Translations under genes and position numbers: made by a program
The notes under the pieces: generated by a model
Database searches by the model: none
The model's input: the letters and a program-made list of their open reading frames with translations, nothing else
Told to the model about the DNA's origin: nothing
Source: an uncultured Pseudomonadota bacterium
GTDB taxonomy: Bacteria > Pseudomonadota > Gammaproteobacteria > Methylococcales > Methylomonadaceae
DNA: 32,702 bases
Direction: 5' to 3'
Assembly (NCBI GenBank): GCA_903877065.1
Contig: CAIRCR010000297.1
Coordinates: 1-32,702, forward strand
In this document: one piece after another, positions 19,005 through 27,398 of the stretch
Numbering within the stretch: the stretch's first letter is position 1
Layout: each line of letters begins with the position of its first letter

Positions 19005-19256
19005 TTAAAACAGGGGATTTGCAGGCGGTTGGTGATCGTGAACCTCACCCATACGATGCAACGCGGCAACATTAGCTTCCGTGACATGACCAGCAGCAAT
19101 TTCACGCAAAGCAACAACCGTATCTTTGTCACGGTCACGAGGTACAAATTCTGTTGCTCCGTGACTTAATTGGCGCGCGCGGGTGCTTGCCAATAAAACT
19201 AATTTGAATCGGTTTTCAAGGTTTTCTAAACAATCTTCAATGGTCACTCTTGCCAT
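19005..19256 (-). CDS. rpoZ: RNA polymerase omega subunit
   Basis: The product (83 residues) begins [20 protein letters not shown], the classic omega start, followed by STRARQLS and the VALREIAAG helix. Omega helps fold and hold the beta-prime subunit and, in gammaproteobacteria, contributes to a ppGpp site, which fits its pairing with spoT. The ATG at 19256 has GGAG upstream; an in-frame TTG 15 nt further up is not the family start. gmk, which often precedes rpoZ, is not here: a strong terminator and pgk lie upstream instead. Confidence 0.95.
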   Translation of the reverse strand: MARVTIEDCLENLENRFKLVLLASTRARQLSHGATEFVPRDRDKDTVVALREIAAGHVTEANVAALHRMGEVHDHQPPANPLF

Positions 19257-19282
19257 TATTAGTATCTCCAAAATTAAAATAA

Positions 19283-19326
19283 TAAATAAAAAATCGTCCT
19301 CACATTTTTTTAGCGTGAGAACGATT
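19283..19326 (-). terminator. Strong Rho-independent terminator of the pgk transcript
   Basis: On the minus strand the arms 19326-19315 and 19303-19292 form a continuous 12-pair stem (AATCGTTCTCAC with GTGAGGACGATT, one T-G wobble). The loop is 11 nt and the T run TTTTTTATTT follows. It separates pgk (stop 10 nt away) from rpoZ, so rpoZ-spoT needs a promoter of its own in the last 30 nt or so before its ATG, or relies on readthrough. Confidence 0.9.
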
Positions 19327-19336
19327 TGACGCGGGG

Positions 19337-20503
19337 TTATTTCTGCAAAATTGCCACAGCGGGTAATTCTTTGCCTTCTAAAAATTCTAAGAATGCGCCA
19401 CCGCCCGTTGATGCGTAAGAAATTTGATCGTTAATACCATATTTATCAATGGCGGCAAGCGTATCGCCACCACCTGCAATCGAAAATGCGTCACTGCCTG
19501 CAATTGCGTATGCAAGTGTTTGTGTGCCATGTGCGAATTGTTCAATTTCAAAAACGCCAACAGGACCATTCCACACAATCGTTTTTGCTGATTTCAAGAT
19601 GTCAGCATAACGGGCGGCGGTTTCGGGTCCGATGTCTAAAATTAAATCATCGTCTTCAACGTCAGCGACATTTTTAATCGTTGCTTCAGCCGTTTCAGAA
19701 AATTCTTTCGCGCAAACGACATCGGTTGGAATTGGAATTTCTGAACCTGTGGCTTTTGCGTCGGCAATTAAACGTTTTGCTTCGTCAATTAAATCGACTT
19801 CATAAAGTGATTTGCCAACTGAAAAACCAGCCGCCACAATAAACGTATTCGCAATACCGCCGCCGACAATCAATTGATCAACTTTTTTAGAAAGTGATTT
19901 TAAAACGGTTAATTTTGTCGAAACTTTTGAGCCGCCAACAATTGCAATGACTGGTTTTTCTGGTGATTCAAGTGTGCGACCTAACGCTTCCAATTCACTT
20001 GCAAGCAACAAACCAGCACACGCAATCGGTGCAAATTTCGCTACGCTGTGCGTTGATGCTTGAGCGCGGTGTGCTGTGCCGAACGCATCCATCACAAAAA
20101 TGTCGCACAACGCCGCCATTTTTTTTCCTAACTCATCATTGTTTTTTTCTTCGCCGACGTTAAATCGCACGTTTTCGCACAAAACAACTTCACCTGTGTT
20201 GATTTCAATGCCATCAAGCCAGTCTTTTTCTAAACGAACAGGTCTGTTTAATAGTGCCGCTAAATGCTCTGCGACAGGTTGTAATGAATATTCGGGATTG
20301 TATTCGCCTTCGGTTGGACGACCGATATGTGACATCAATATCACCGCCGCGCCGGCATTCAACGCAAATTCAATCGTGGGTAAACTCGCTTGAATCCGAA
20401 TATCGCTGGTCACTTTGCCATTTTTGACAGGCACGTTTAAATCTTCTCGAATTAAAACACGCTTTCCAGCTAAATCTAAATCAACCATGCGTAAAATCGT
20501 CAT
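19337..20503 (-). CDS. pgk: Phosphoglycerate kinase
   Basis: This 388-residue glycolytic and gluconeogenic enzyme transfers phosphate between 1,3-bisphosphoglycerate and ADP in the cytoplasm. The N-terminal substrate domain shows the family signature ([12 protein letters not shown]) and LMSHIGRP. The nucleotide domain has [21 protein letters not shown], and the C-terminal [12 protein letters not shown] and [19 protein letters not shown]. Length is standard. AAGGAG lies before the ATG. It begins 3 nt after the thioredoxin-family gene, so they form an operon, and it ends 10 nt before a strong terminator. Confidence 0.97.
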   Translation of the reverse strand: MTILRMVDLDLAGKRVLIREDLNVPVKNGKVTSDIRIQASLPTIEFALNAGAAVILMSHIGRPTEGEYNPEYSLQPVAEHLAALLNRPVRLEKDWLDGIEINTGEVVLCENVRFNVGEEKNNDELGKKMAALCDIFVMDAFGTAHRAQASTHSVAKFAPIACAGLLLASELEALGRTLESPEKPVIAIVGGSKVSTKLTVLKSLSKKVDQLIVGGGIANTFIVAAGFSVGKSLYEVDLIDEAKRLIADAKATGSEIPIPTDVVCAKEFSETAEATIKNVADVEDDDLILDIGPETAARYADILKSAKTIVWNGPVGVFEIEQFAHGTQTLAYAIAGSDAFSIAGGGDTLAAIDKYGINDQISYASTGGGAFLEFLEGKELPAVAILQK

Positions 20504-20506
20504 TTT

Positions 20507-21067
20507 TTATGCTCCTTCTTTCCACTTAATTGAACAGCCTATACTGCTTAATTGTTCTTGTGGACCATGACTGGTTTCAGCCACAAGTTTCATAGCTTCA
20601 AATAAATCACGCGGCGTATTATCAGGCGTAATATCACGACGACTTGAATCTAAACGCCCACGATATTGCAATTCAAAATTTGCGTTGTAACCAAAAAAGT
20701 CGGGCGTACAAATTGCGCCGTAGGCTTTTGCCACTTCTTGGGTTGCATCGAGCAAATATGGAAAACTAAAATTTAACTCATCTGAAAACTTTTTCATGTT
20801 TTCAAAAGACTCGTCAGGGTAAGCAACAAAATCGTTAGGCATAATTGCAACGCTGTTAATACCAAGCGTTTTAAGTTCAGCAGTATCACGCACGATGCGC
20901 TCTTTGACCGCTTTTACATAAGGACAGTGGTTACAAATAAACATCACGAGCAAACCTTTTTCACCCATGCACTGTTGCAACGTCCACGCTTTACCGTCCA
21001 CGCCCAATAATTCAAAATTTACAGCAGGTATACCAAAATCACAGATTGGCGTTTCTAACGTTACCAT
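20507..21067 (-). CDS. Thioredoxin-family (AhpC/TSA-like) protein
   Basis: This 186-residue protein has a redoxin fold. A CxxC pair lies in FICNHCPYVKAV (Cys 45 and 48), in the position of the thioredoxin active site, and TPDFFGY follows the cis-Pro region. Related proteins are widespread and annotated only as thioredoxin-family; they resemble peroxiredoxins with a CxxC. No signal peptide is seen, so it is probably cytoplasmic. GAGGT precedes the ATG. It is cotranscribed with pgk (3-nt gap), but I see no direct functional link to glycolysis. The physiological substrate is unknown. Confidence 0.85.
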   Translation of the reverse strand: MVTLETPICDFGIPAVNFELLGVDGKAWTLQQCMGEKGLLVMFICNHCPYVKAVKERIVRDTAELKTLGINSVAIMPNDFVAYPDESFENMKKFSDELNFSFPYLLDATQEVAKAYGAICTPDFFGYNANFELQYRGRLDSSRRDITPDNTPRDLFEAMKLVAETSHGPQEQLSSIGCSIKWKEGA

Positions 21068-21268
21068 TACTAAACCTCGGTTGATTAAAGATTACAGTGC
21101 AATTATATATTTTATTGTAGGCAGGTGGTGAAAACGTTTAGGTTTCTGCACCCCCATGATTTTCAAAAATCGGTTGTGGTTAGATAATAAACGCAACTGT
21201 CATAAGTACAAATGATTTATGTATCAACGCCATGATTGCACTGAAATAAAACATAAAATGTAAATTTT

Positions 21269-21283
21269 GCGTCATTATGGTGC
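21269..21283 (+). promoter_or_regulatory. NtrC-like enhancer site
   Basis: GCGTCATTATGGTGC agrees with the NtrC palindrome GCACCA-N3-TGGTGC at 10 of 12 half-site positions; the right half is perfect. Its centre lies about 97 nt upstream of the expected start of the sigma-54 transcript, a normal enhancer distance. Confidence 0.6.
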
Positions 21284-21346
21284 AAATTTTGTTGCAAAGC
21301 ATACACGGATAATTACAACTAATTGTTTTTGTTGTTTTTAAGTTAA

Positions 21347-21362
21347 TGGCATAATATATGCT
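21347..21362 (+). promoter_or_regulatory. Sigma-54 (RpoN) promoter
   Basis: TGGCATAATATATGCT has the required GG-N10-GC spacing and is close to the consensus TGGCAC-N5-TTGCT. Transcription would begin near 21373, leaving a leader of about 32 nt before the porin ATG. With the upstream NtrC-like site, this predicts expression under nitrogen limitation. Confidence 0.75.
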
Positions 21363-21404
21363 GGTTTAATTCATAAACTATAATTTAGATTGGGACTTTC
21401 ACTT

Positions 21405-22754
21405 ATGAAAACAGAAAAAAAACGTAATAATTTCCGAATGATGCAAGTAGCTACAGGCGGTTTTTTATTGATGGGTTTCATCACAAACGTTCATGCTGGT
21501 GCAATTGCAGATTTAACTGGAGCAGATATTAACGAAACTTCGTTGTTAAAAAACAACGGTATCGTTGTAGGTGGTTGGGCAAATGCGGGCATCACTTATA
21601 ACGCAGCAAATCCTGAAAATCGCTTTAACGGTCCTGTGACTTTTGGTGATCGTGATAGTGAAGTTCAACTCAATCAGTTAAATCTCTTTGTTCAACGTGC
21701 TGTTGCAACTGAAGGCACAGGCTGGGATTTTGGCGGACGCTTTGACGTAATGTTTGGGACAGATTCTATTTTTACACAAGCCTACGGTGTTCCCGCTTAT
21801 GACATCAATTCAGGCTTACCAATGCGCCGTAGCAGTTGGGATTTGGATATGCTTAACAGCGCGTCCGATAACCGTTTTTACGATTTAGCTTTGCCGCAAG
21901 CCTTTGTTGAAGCCTACGTTCCGATTGGTAACGGTTTGAATGTAAAAGCAGGTCATTTTTACACTCCAATCGGTTATGAAACGGTTCCAGCACCCGATAA
22001 CTTTTTCTATTCGCACGCTTACACCATGCAATATGGCGAACCGTTCACACACACAGGTATCATGGGTAACTATTCCGTTAACTCAAATTGGTCTGTCATG
22101 GCGGGTGCTACTACAGGAAGTGCAACAGGCGGTTGGGATGGTGGCTGGGATCAACAACTTGGTAACTGGGGTGCATTAGGTGGTGTGACGTGGACAAGTG
22201 AAGATAAAGGTACTTCTTTGAATGTTGCAGGTACAGCGGCGGCGACATCGGAAAAAAGCGACAAAATGTTCGCGCTTTATAGCATCGTGTTTAAACACAA
22301 TATCACTGAAAAAACCCATTTGATGTTGCAACACGATCATGGTTTTGCAGATGGAGTTTTGTTGAGTGGTGTCAGTACTGATGCGGAATGGTATGGGATT
22401 AACACACATTTAACTTATGACGTAACCGATAAAGTAACCGCTGGTATTCGTGGTGAATGGTTTAGAGATCAAAATGGTTTCCGTGTTTGTTCACCAGGTC
22501 GCATTGCCGCCTCACTCGATAATTCGGGTGCAACTTACGCAGGTAACACAGGTTTTGCCTGTAACGCGGCGAGTTATTACGCTATTACAGCTGGTATAAC
22601 TTGGAAGCCAATGACTTGGTTAAATGTACGCCCGAATGTACGTTACGACTGGGCAGATGGAACTGATGCTGCAACAGGCGGCAGTTACCGTCCATTTGGT
22701 AACAAAAAAGACGACCAATTTCTATTTTCTACCGATTTTTCAGTCAATTTTTAA
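21405..22754 (+). CDS. Outer-membrane beta-barrel protein (putative porin)
   Basis: This 449-residue secreted protein has a signal peptide ending in NVHA (about residue 31). A long series of alternating amphipathic strands follows, rich in aromatic and Gly residues, and it ends in FSVNF, a terminal Phe typical of outer-membrane barrels. It resembles the OmpL/BBP2 group of putative beta-barrel porins. I use the ATG at 21405; a TTG 15 nt earlier is in frame but adds nothing. As first gene after a sigma-54/NtrC promoter and 17 nt before an ammonium transporter gene, it probably makes a channel that lets a small nitrogen compound into the periplasm. The solute is unknown. Confidence 0.8.
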   Translation: MKTEKKRNNFRMMQVATGGFLLMGFITNVHAGAIADLTGADINETSLLKNNGIVVGGWANAGITYNAANPENRFNGPVTFGDRDSEVQLNQLNLFVQRAVATEGTGWDFGGRFDVMFGTDSIFTQAYGVPAYDINSGLPMRRSSWDLDMLNSASDNRFYDLALPQAFVEAYVPIGNGLNVKAGHFYTPIGYETVPAPDNFFYSHAYTMQYGEPFTHTGIMGNYSVNSNWSVMAGATTGSATGGWDGGWDQQLGNWGALGGVTWTSEDKGTSLNVAGTAAATSEKSDKMFALYSIVFKHNITEKTHLMLQHDHGFADGVLLSGVSTDAEWYGINTHLTYDVTDKVTAGIRGEWFRDQNGFRVCSPGRIAASLDNSGATYAGNTGFACNAASYYAITAGITWKPMTWLNVRPNVRYDWADGTDAATGGSYRPFGNKKDDQFLFSTDFSVNF

Positions 22755-22771
22755 CCTTCAAAGGGGGAACG

Positions 22772-24163
22772 ATGAACACAGTTTTGCGTAGTTTCACCAC
22801 ATTATTATTACTCGGCTCAAGTGCGTTGAGTTTTGCCGATGAAGTTGTCGCTCCCGTTGCTAACAAAGGCGACACCGCGTGGGTTTTGATTTCGACGATT
22901 TTGGTCATCTTAATGATTATTCCTGGATTAGCATTGTTTTACGGCGGTATGGTTAGAGCCAAAAATATGCTTTCGATTTTGATGCAGGTGTTTGTCATTT
23001 TTTCAATGACTGCCATTTTGTGGGCAATTTACGGATACAGCGTTGCTTTCACCGAAGGCAATGCGTTTTTCGGTGGTTTTAGTAAAGTATTTTTGGCAGG
23101 TATTACGCCAGATTCACTTGCGGCGACGTTTAGCAAAGGTGTTTATATTCCCGAATATGCTTACGTCGCGTTTCAATTGACGTTCGCAGCAATTACACCA
23201 GCGATTATCATTGGTTCATTTGCAGAACGAATTAAATTTTCAGCCGTTTTATTGTTCACGGCAATTTGGTTTACGTTTTCATATTTGCCGCTTGCACACA
23301 TGGTTTGGTATTGGACAGGTCCTGATGCATATATCGATGCAAGTGCGGCAGAAGCGGCGACCGCAACAGCTGGTTTCTTGTTCCAAAAAAGTGCATTAGA
23401 TTTTGCAGGCGGGTCAGTGGTTCACATTAACGCTGGTGTTGCTGGCTTAATTGGCAGTTTATTGATTGGTAAAAGAATTGGTTTTGGTCGTGAAGCACTT
23501 ACACCACACAGTGTAACGATGACAATGATTGGTGCATCACTATTATGGGTGGGCTGGTTTGGTTTTAACGTTGGCTCAAACTTAGAAGCGAATGGTTTAG
23601 CGACATTAGTATTCATCAATACCTTACTTGCAACGGCAGCGGCAACACTATCGTGGATGGGCGCAGAATGGTTAATGCGTGGCAAACCTAGTATGTTGGG
23701 CGCGGCTTCAGGAGGAATTTCTGGATTGGTTGCGATTACGCCAGCGTGCGGATGGTCGGGACCGATGGGTGCAATTTTCCTGGGTTTAGCATCAGGCACA
23801 GTTTGTTTTTGGGCAGTTACTATGTTAAAAGCTAAATTGAAATATGACGATTCATTAGACGCATTTGGTGTTCATGGTGTTGGTGGAATTTTAGGTGCCT
23901 TGGGTACAGCGGTTGTCGCAAATCCAGCTTTGGGCGGCACGGGTGTTTGGGATTATGTAGCGAATAAAGCAGGTGAATATAATTTTGGCGCACAATTTAT
24001 CAGCCAATTTTGGGGAGTCGCAGTCGCAGTCATTTGGTCGGCAGTGGTTTCTTATATTGCTTATAAAATCGTTGATGCGACAGTTGGTTTGCGTGTTAGC
24101 GAAGAGGCTGAACGTCAAGGTTTGGACGTTTCAGAACACGGCGAAACCGCTTATCATTTGTAA
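22772..24163 (+). CDS. amt: Ammonium transporter, first copy
   Basis: This 463-residue Amt/Mep/Rh family channel has a signal peptide (MNTVLRSFTTLLLLGSSALSFA, cut in E. coli AmtB too) and eleven predicted membrane helices. The pore histidines are present: His218 in GGSVVHINAG and His368 in FGVHGVGG. The C-terminal regulatory region (GLRVSEEAERQGLDVSEHGETAY) is the part that contacts GlnK. AAGGGGG precedes the ATG. It lies between the porin and glnK genes and should be controlled by the sigma-54 promoter upstream. Confidence 0.95.
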   Translation: MNTVLRSFTTLLLLGSSALSFADEVVAPVANKGDTAWVLISTILVILMIIPGLALFYGGMVRAKNMLSILMQVFVIFSMTAILWAIYGYSVAFTEGNAFFGGFSKVFLAGITPDSLAATFSKGVYIPEYAYVAFQLTFAAITPAIIIGSFAERIKFSAVLLFTAIWFTFSYLPLAHMVWYWTGPDAYIDASAAEAATATAGFLFQKSALDFAGGSVVHINAGVAGLIGSLLIGKRIGFGREALTPHSVTMTMIGASLLWVGWFGFNVGSNLEANGLATLVFINTLLATAAATLSWMGAEWLMRGKPSMLGAASGGISGLVAITPACGWSGPMGAIFLGLASGTVCFWAVTMLKAKLKYDDSLDAFGVHGVGGILGALGTAVVANPALGGTGVWDYVANKAGEYNFGAQFISQFWGVAVAVIWSAVVSYIAYKIVDATVGLRVSEEAERQGLDVSEHGETAYHL

Positions 24164-24175
24164 AATCAACTAAAA

Positions 24176-24228
24176 GTGCAAGGCATAAATAAAAATGAGG
24201 TCTTTCCCGTTTCTTTTGAGTCTTGCAC
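24176..24228 (+). repeat. Inverted repeat between amt and glnK
   Basis: GTGCAAG (24176-24182) pairs with CTTGCAC (24222-24228) across 39 nt in the 145-nt gap before glnK. There is no T run at the expected place, so it is not a clear terminator; it might be an RNA processing or attenuation element that sets the relative level of glnK. No second sigma-54 site is seen in this gap. Confidence 0.3.
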
Positions 24229-24233
24229 CTTGA

Positions 24234-24647
<414 letters not shown>

Positions 24648-24651
24648 ATTT

Positions 24652-25950
24652 ATGTGCAATAAAGTTAATTTTATGACGCTGCTTTTTGCAGCGTCTTTTT
24701 TTATGTCGCAAAATGTTAACGCGGCAGAGTTAAATCAAGCGAATACAGCATGGGTACTCACTTCAACAGCCTTGGTCTTGTTTATGACAATTCCAGGGCT
24801 TTCATTGTTTTACGCAGGCTTAGTTCGCAGTAAAAACGTGTTATCAGTTTTAATGCAATGTTTTGCAATTACCTGTTTAGTGTCAATTTTGTGGCTCGCT
24901 GGGGTTTACAGTTTAATTTTTGCCGACGGTGGCGAATCACAAGCATGGATTGGCGATTTGTCAAAGGCATTTTTGCCAAATATTAGTACCACCGTTTTAA
25001 TTGGTGATATTCCCGAAACTGTGTATTTCATGTTTCAAATGACGTTCGCAATTATTACACCCGCGTTGATTGTTGGTGGTTTTGCAGAGCGAATGAAATT
25101 TTCTGCAATGCTCTTGTTTAGTTCGTTGTGGTTAATTTTAGTTTATACCCCAATTTGCCACTGGATTTGGGGTGGTGGTTGGTTAGCAAAATTAGGCGTG
25201 ATGGATTTTGCGGGTGGCATTGTCATTCACGTCAATGCCGGTGTAGCGGCATTGGTTGCTGCAATTGTTTTGGGTAAGCGCAAAGGGTTTCCAAACGTGG
25301 CTATGCCACCACATAACATGACGATGGTTGTCACTGGTGCAGGTATGCTGTGGGTTGGCTGGTTCGGTTTTAACGGTGGAAGTGCGTTGACTTCGGATGG
25401 ACGCGCAGGAATGGCAATTTTAGTGACACATATTGCAGCCGCTGCTGGTGCATTGACATGGATGATTATTGAATGGCAAAAATTCGGCAGACCAAGCGTT
25501 CTTGGTATTGTAACGGGAATGGTAGCGGGTTTAGGCACGATTACACCAGCGTCAGGCTTTGTCGGGGCATTTGGTGCCCTAATAATTGGTGTAACGGCTG
25601 GTTTTGTTTGTTTTTATGCGACACAAATCGTTAAACGTAAATTTAAAATCGACGACTCGCTCGATGTTTTTCCTGTTCATGGTGTAGGTGGCGTAATTGG
25701 CTCGTTAATGACGGGGATTTTTGCGGCGAGTCAATTTGGTGGTTTAGGTTTACCAGAAGGCGCAACCATCAGCGAACAAGTCGGTGTACAGACCTTAGCC
25801 GTTTTGGTAACTGCAATGTGGAGTGCCACGATTAGCTATGCAATTTTAAAGGGTTTGGACGCTTGGATTGGTTTGCGTGTGAGCGGTGATGAAGAAGTAC
25901 AAGGGTTGGACATCGTACTTCATGAAGAGACTGGTTATCACAGCTTGTAG
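24652..25950 (+). CDS. amt: Ammonium transporter, second copy
   Basis: This 432-residue Amt family channel has a signal peptide (region ending in SQNVNAA) and the membrane helices of the family. The pore histidines are His193 (GGIVIHVNAG) and His343 (FPVHGVGG); the C-terminal GlnK-contact segment ends GLDIVLHEETGYHSL. It is clearly paralogous to the first copy but well diverged: it lacks the longer extracytoplasmic loop (YIDASAAEAATATA in copy one) and is 31 residues shorter. This suggests different affinity or a sensor role rather than redundancy. It starts 4 nt after the glnK stop. An internal ATG at 24673 is an alternative start. Confidence 0.94.
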   Translation: MCNKVNFMTLLFAASFFMSQNVNAAELNQANTAWVLTSTALVLFMTIPGLSLFYAGLVRSKNVLSVLMQCFAITCLVSILWLAGVYSLIFADGGESQAWIGDLSKAFLPNISTTVLIGDIPETVYFMFQMTFAIITPALIVGGFAERMKFSAMLLFSSLWLILVYTPICHWIWGGGWLAKLGVMDFAGGIVIHVNAGVAALVAAIVLGKRKGFPNVAMPPHNMTMVVTGAGMLWVGWFGFNGGSALTSDGRAGMAILVTHIAAAAGALTWMIIEWQKFGRPSVLGIVTGMVAGLGTITPASGFVGAFGALIIGVTAGFVCFYATQIVKRKFKIDDSLDVFPVHGVGGVIGSLMTGIFAASQFGGLGLPEGATISEQVGVQTLAVLVTAMWSATISYAILKGLDAWIGLRVSGDEEVQGLDIVLHEETGYHSL

Positions 25951-25970
25951 CATTCAATCTGCGAAGCTGT
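25940..25970 (+). terminator. Inverted repeat at the end of the nitrogen operon
   Basis: ACAGCTT (25940-25946) pairs with AAGCTGT (25964-25970), overlapping the stop codon of the second amt. No T run follows immediately. Confidence 0.3.
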
Positions 25971-26054
25971 CCTGCCGATTTTCAAGTAAAACCTATACAA
26001 ATATGACCATTAATATTAGAAAAATTTGAGTAGCTAACTTTTAACAAATCCACG

Positions 26055-26076
26055 GGCAGAAAACCTGCCTAATTTT
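26055..26076 (+). terminator. Possible intrinsic terminator after the second amt
   Basis: GGCAG (26055-26059) pairs with CTGCC (26065-26069) with a 5-nt loop, followed by TAATTTTC. The stem is short and the T run imperfect. It lies in the 228-nt gap before darP, which otherwise shows no feature I can support. Confidence 0.4.
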
Positions 26077-26178
26077 CAATTTAAAAGTGACAATTACCTT
26101 CGCACCTATCTACCCCAAAATTGGGAAGTGCAAGGCAACTTTTTTCACTTTTTCTGTGAACCTTTGACCCATTAAAAA

Positions 26179-26817
26179 ATGACTGAATATATCATTCGCA
26201 ACAACACAGACCAAGACGAAGAAGATTACGAATACGACGACGAAGGTAACATTGTTTATTACGCAGTGCGTCCAAATAAAACTCAAATAAAAAAAGAAAT
26301 TGCAGTGTTATTAGCGTTGGGTGAAGAGATTTCAACTCTGCCTTCCGCACAAATTACCGCGTTGGGATTGCCCGAAAAGTTAGAGATGTTGATTCGTGAA
26401 ATTGCAAAAATGCCCCGTAAAGCTGCTCGTAAACGACAGCTTAAATTTATTGCACAACAATTTTATAAAATGGAAAGCTTAGTTGAGCCAATTTTGGAGA
26501 AAGTGGCTAAATTTAAAAATCAAAGTGGTCACGCTGTTCGTGAACATCACATTGTCGAAAGATGGCGTGAACGGTTATTAAACGAAGGTAACGATGCGCT
26601 TAATGAATTACTGAATGAACAACCTCATGCAGATCGTCAGCAACTACGCCAATTAGTAAGAAATTCACTCAAAGAAAAAGAATTAACAAGTCCACCAAAA
26701 TATTCACGGTTACTCTATCGCTATTTAAAAGAGCTACTTGATGATGAAGAAAATTTAGATAGAAAAGAAAGTGTGACGACGGAAGATTTTGATTACCATT
26801 TTTCGGATGATACTTAG
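26179..26817 (+). CDS. darP: 50S ribosome-associated assembly factor DarP (YjgA)
   Basis: This 212-residue protein of the DUF615/YjgA family associates with late 50S precursors in E. coli. An acidic N-terminal stretch (DQDEEDYEYDDEG) precedes the conserved KTQIKKE, LPSAQ, and KAARKRQLKFIAQQ segments. HHIVERWRERLL and the Lys/Arg-rich C-terminal helices with PPKYSRLLYRYLKEL follow. Length is slightly above the usual 175-190 because of the acidic extension and the tail. It is not obviously part of the nitrogen operon; a possible terminator lies between. It converges on the cheY-like gene. Confidence 0.92.
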   Translation: MTEYIIRNNTDQDEEDYEYDDEGNIVYYAVRPNKTQIKKEIAVLLALGEEISTLPSAQITALGLPEKLEMLIREIAKMPRKAARKRQLKFIAQQFYKMESLVEPILEKVAKFKNQSGHAVREHHIVERWRERLLNEGNDALNELLNEQPHADRQQLRQLVRNSLKEKELTSPPKYSRLLYRYLKELLDDEENLDRKESVTTEDFDYHFSDDT

Positions 26818-26842
26818 TTCTTTGTGTCATCTTCGGATAGCT

Positions 26843-26861
26843 CCTGCAAAACCAGTGCAGG
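26843..26861. repeat. Palindromic element, copy 1 of an inverted pair
   Basis: CCTGCA and TGCAGG arms (6 bp) with a 7-nt loop AAACCAG. The whole 19-nt unit is the reverse complement of copy 2 at 26973-26990, apart from one extra base. It lies 25 nt after the darP stop and lacks a T run, so it looks more like a REP-type element than a standard terminator. Confidence 0.6.
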
Positions 26862-26972
26862 TAAAAGGAGTAGAACACACAAAAATTATTTATCACTAAC
26901 AGTTTTAATGCGTTGTGAATACAAGCATTTAAATTTTTAGCTTTTCATTTTATGTAAAATTAAATTAACAGA

Positions 26973-26990
26973 CCTGCACTGGTTTGCAGG
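26973..26990. repeat. Palindromic element, copy 2 of an inverted pair
   Basis: CCTGCA and TGCAGG arms with loop CTGGTT, the inverted counterpart of the element at 26843-26861. It lies 14 nt beyond the stop of the cheY-like gene. The 111 nt between the two units are very AT-rich and hold no gene. Confidence 0.6.
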
Positions 26991-27004
26991 GAATATCTGA
27001 ATGT

Positions 27005-27370
27005 TTACGCGGATAGTTTTTTAAATGTTTCCAAAACACTTTCACCTTTAAATGGCTTAACAATCCATCCCTTAATACCTGCTGCTTTTCCACGCTCTTT
27101 CATGCTAGGGCTACTTTCTGTTGTTAACATGATTATATTCACAGTGCTATTTTTCAACTCGCTACGAATTTTTTCAACCATTGTTAATCCGTCCATATTA
27201 GGCATATTGACATCACTGAGGATGAGTTTAATGCCTGGATCTGCTTTCAATTTCACTAACCCATCTTTTCCATCGACAGCCGTAATTACATCTAAACCAT
27301 TTTTTTTCAAAAAACCACCAACTTCATCTCTGACAGTGTTTGAATCATCTACAACTAAAATCTTTGCCAT
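27005..27370 (-). CDS. Single-domain response regulator, CheY-like
   Basis: This 121-residue receiver domain has all key residues: acidic pair D8-D9 (VVDDS), phospho-acceptor D53 (LILSDVNMP), Thr83 (MLTTES), and Lys105 in IVKPF. No output domain is attached, so it acts by binding a partner, as CheY does. The ATG at 27370 has AAGGAG at 7-nt spacing; the longer frame to 27427 starts at a poor codon. It is the last gene of the chemosensory-like operon and the likely phosphate acceptor from the HPt domain of the kinase. Its dephosphorylation is expected to be the task of the CheX-like proteins just upstream. Confidence 0.92.
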   Translation of the reverse strand: MAKILVVDDSNTVRDEVGGFLKKNGLDVITAVDGKDGLVKLKADPGIKLILSDVNMPNMDGLTMVEKIRSELKNSTVNIIMLTTESSPSMKERGKAAGIKGWIVKPFKGESVLETFKKLSA

Positions 27371-27398
27371 AACGTACTCCTTAATGAATGTAATTGTT

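Larger units (their letters stand above)
21068..21404. other. Divergent regulatory region of the nitrogen operon
   Basis: This 337-nt non-coding stretch lies between the thioredoxin-family gene (-) and the porin gene (+). On the plus side it holds an NtrC-like palindrome and a sigma-54 promoter, listed separately. A GCACCC half-site near 21148 and a GCACTG half-site near 21238 could be weaker extra NtrC contacts. On the minus side there is a TATAAT (21107-21102) about 35 nt before the thioredoxin-family ATG, with no good -35. Confidence 0.6.

Noticed and set aside
23422-23799. A 125-codon minus-strand ORF opposite the first amt, with a similar one opposite the second (25227-25538).
   Set aside because: The two resemble each other only because the amt genes are paralogous on the other strand; Pro-rich composition is typical of antisense frames.
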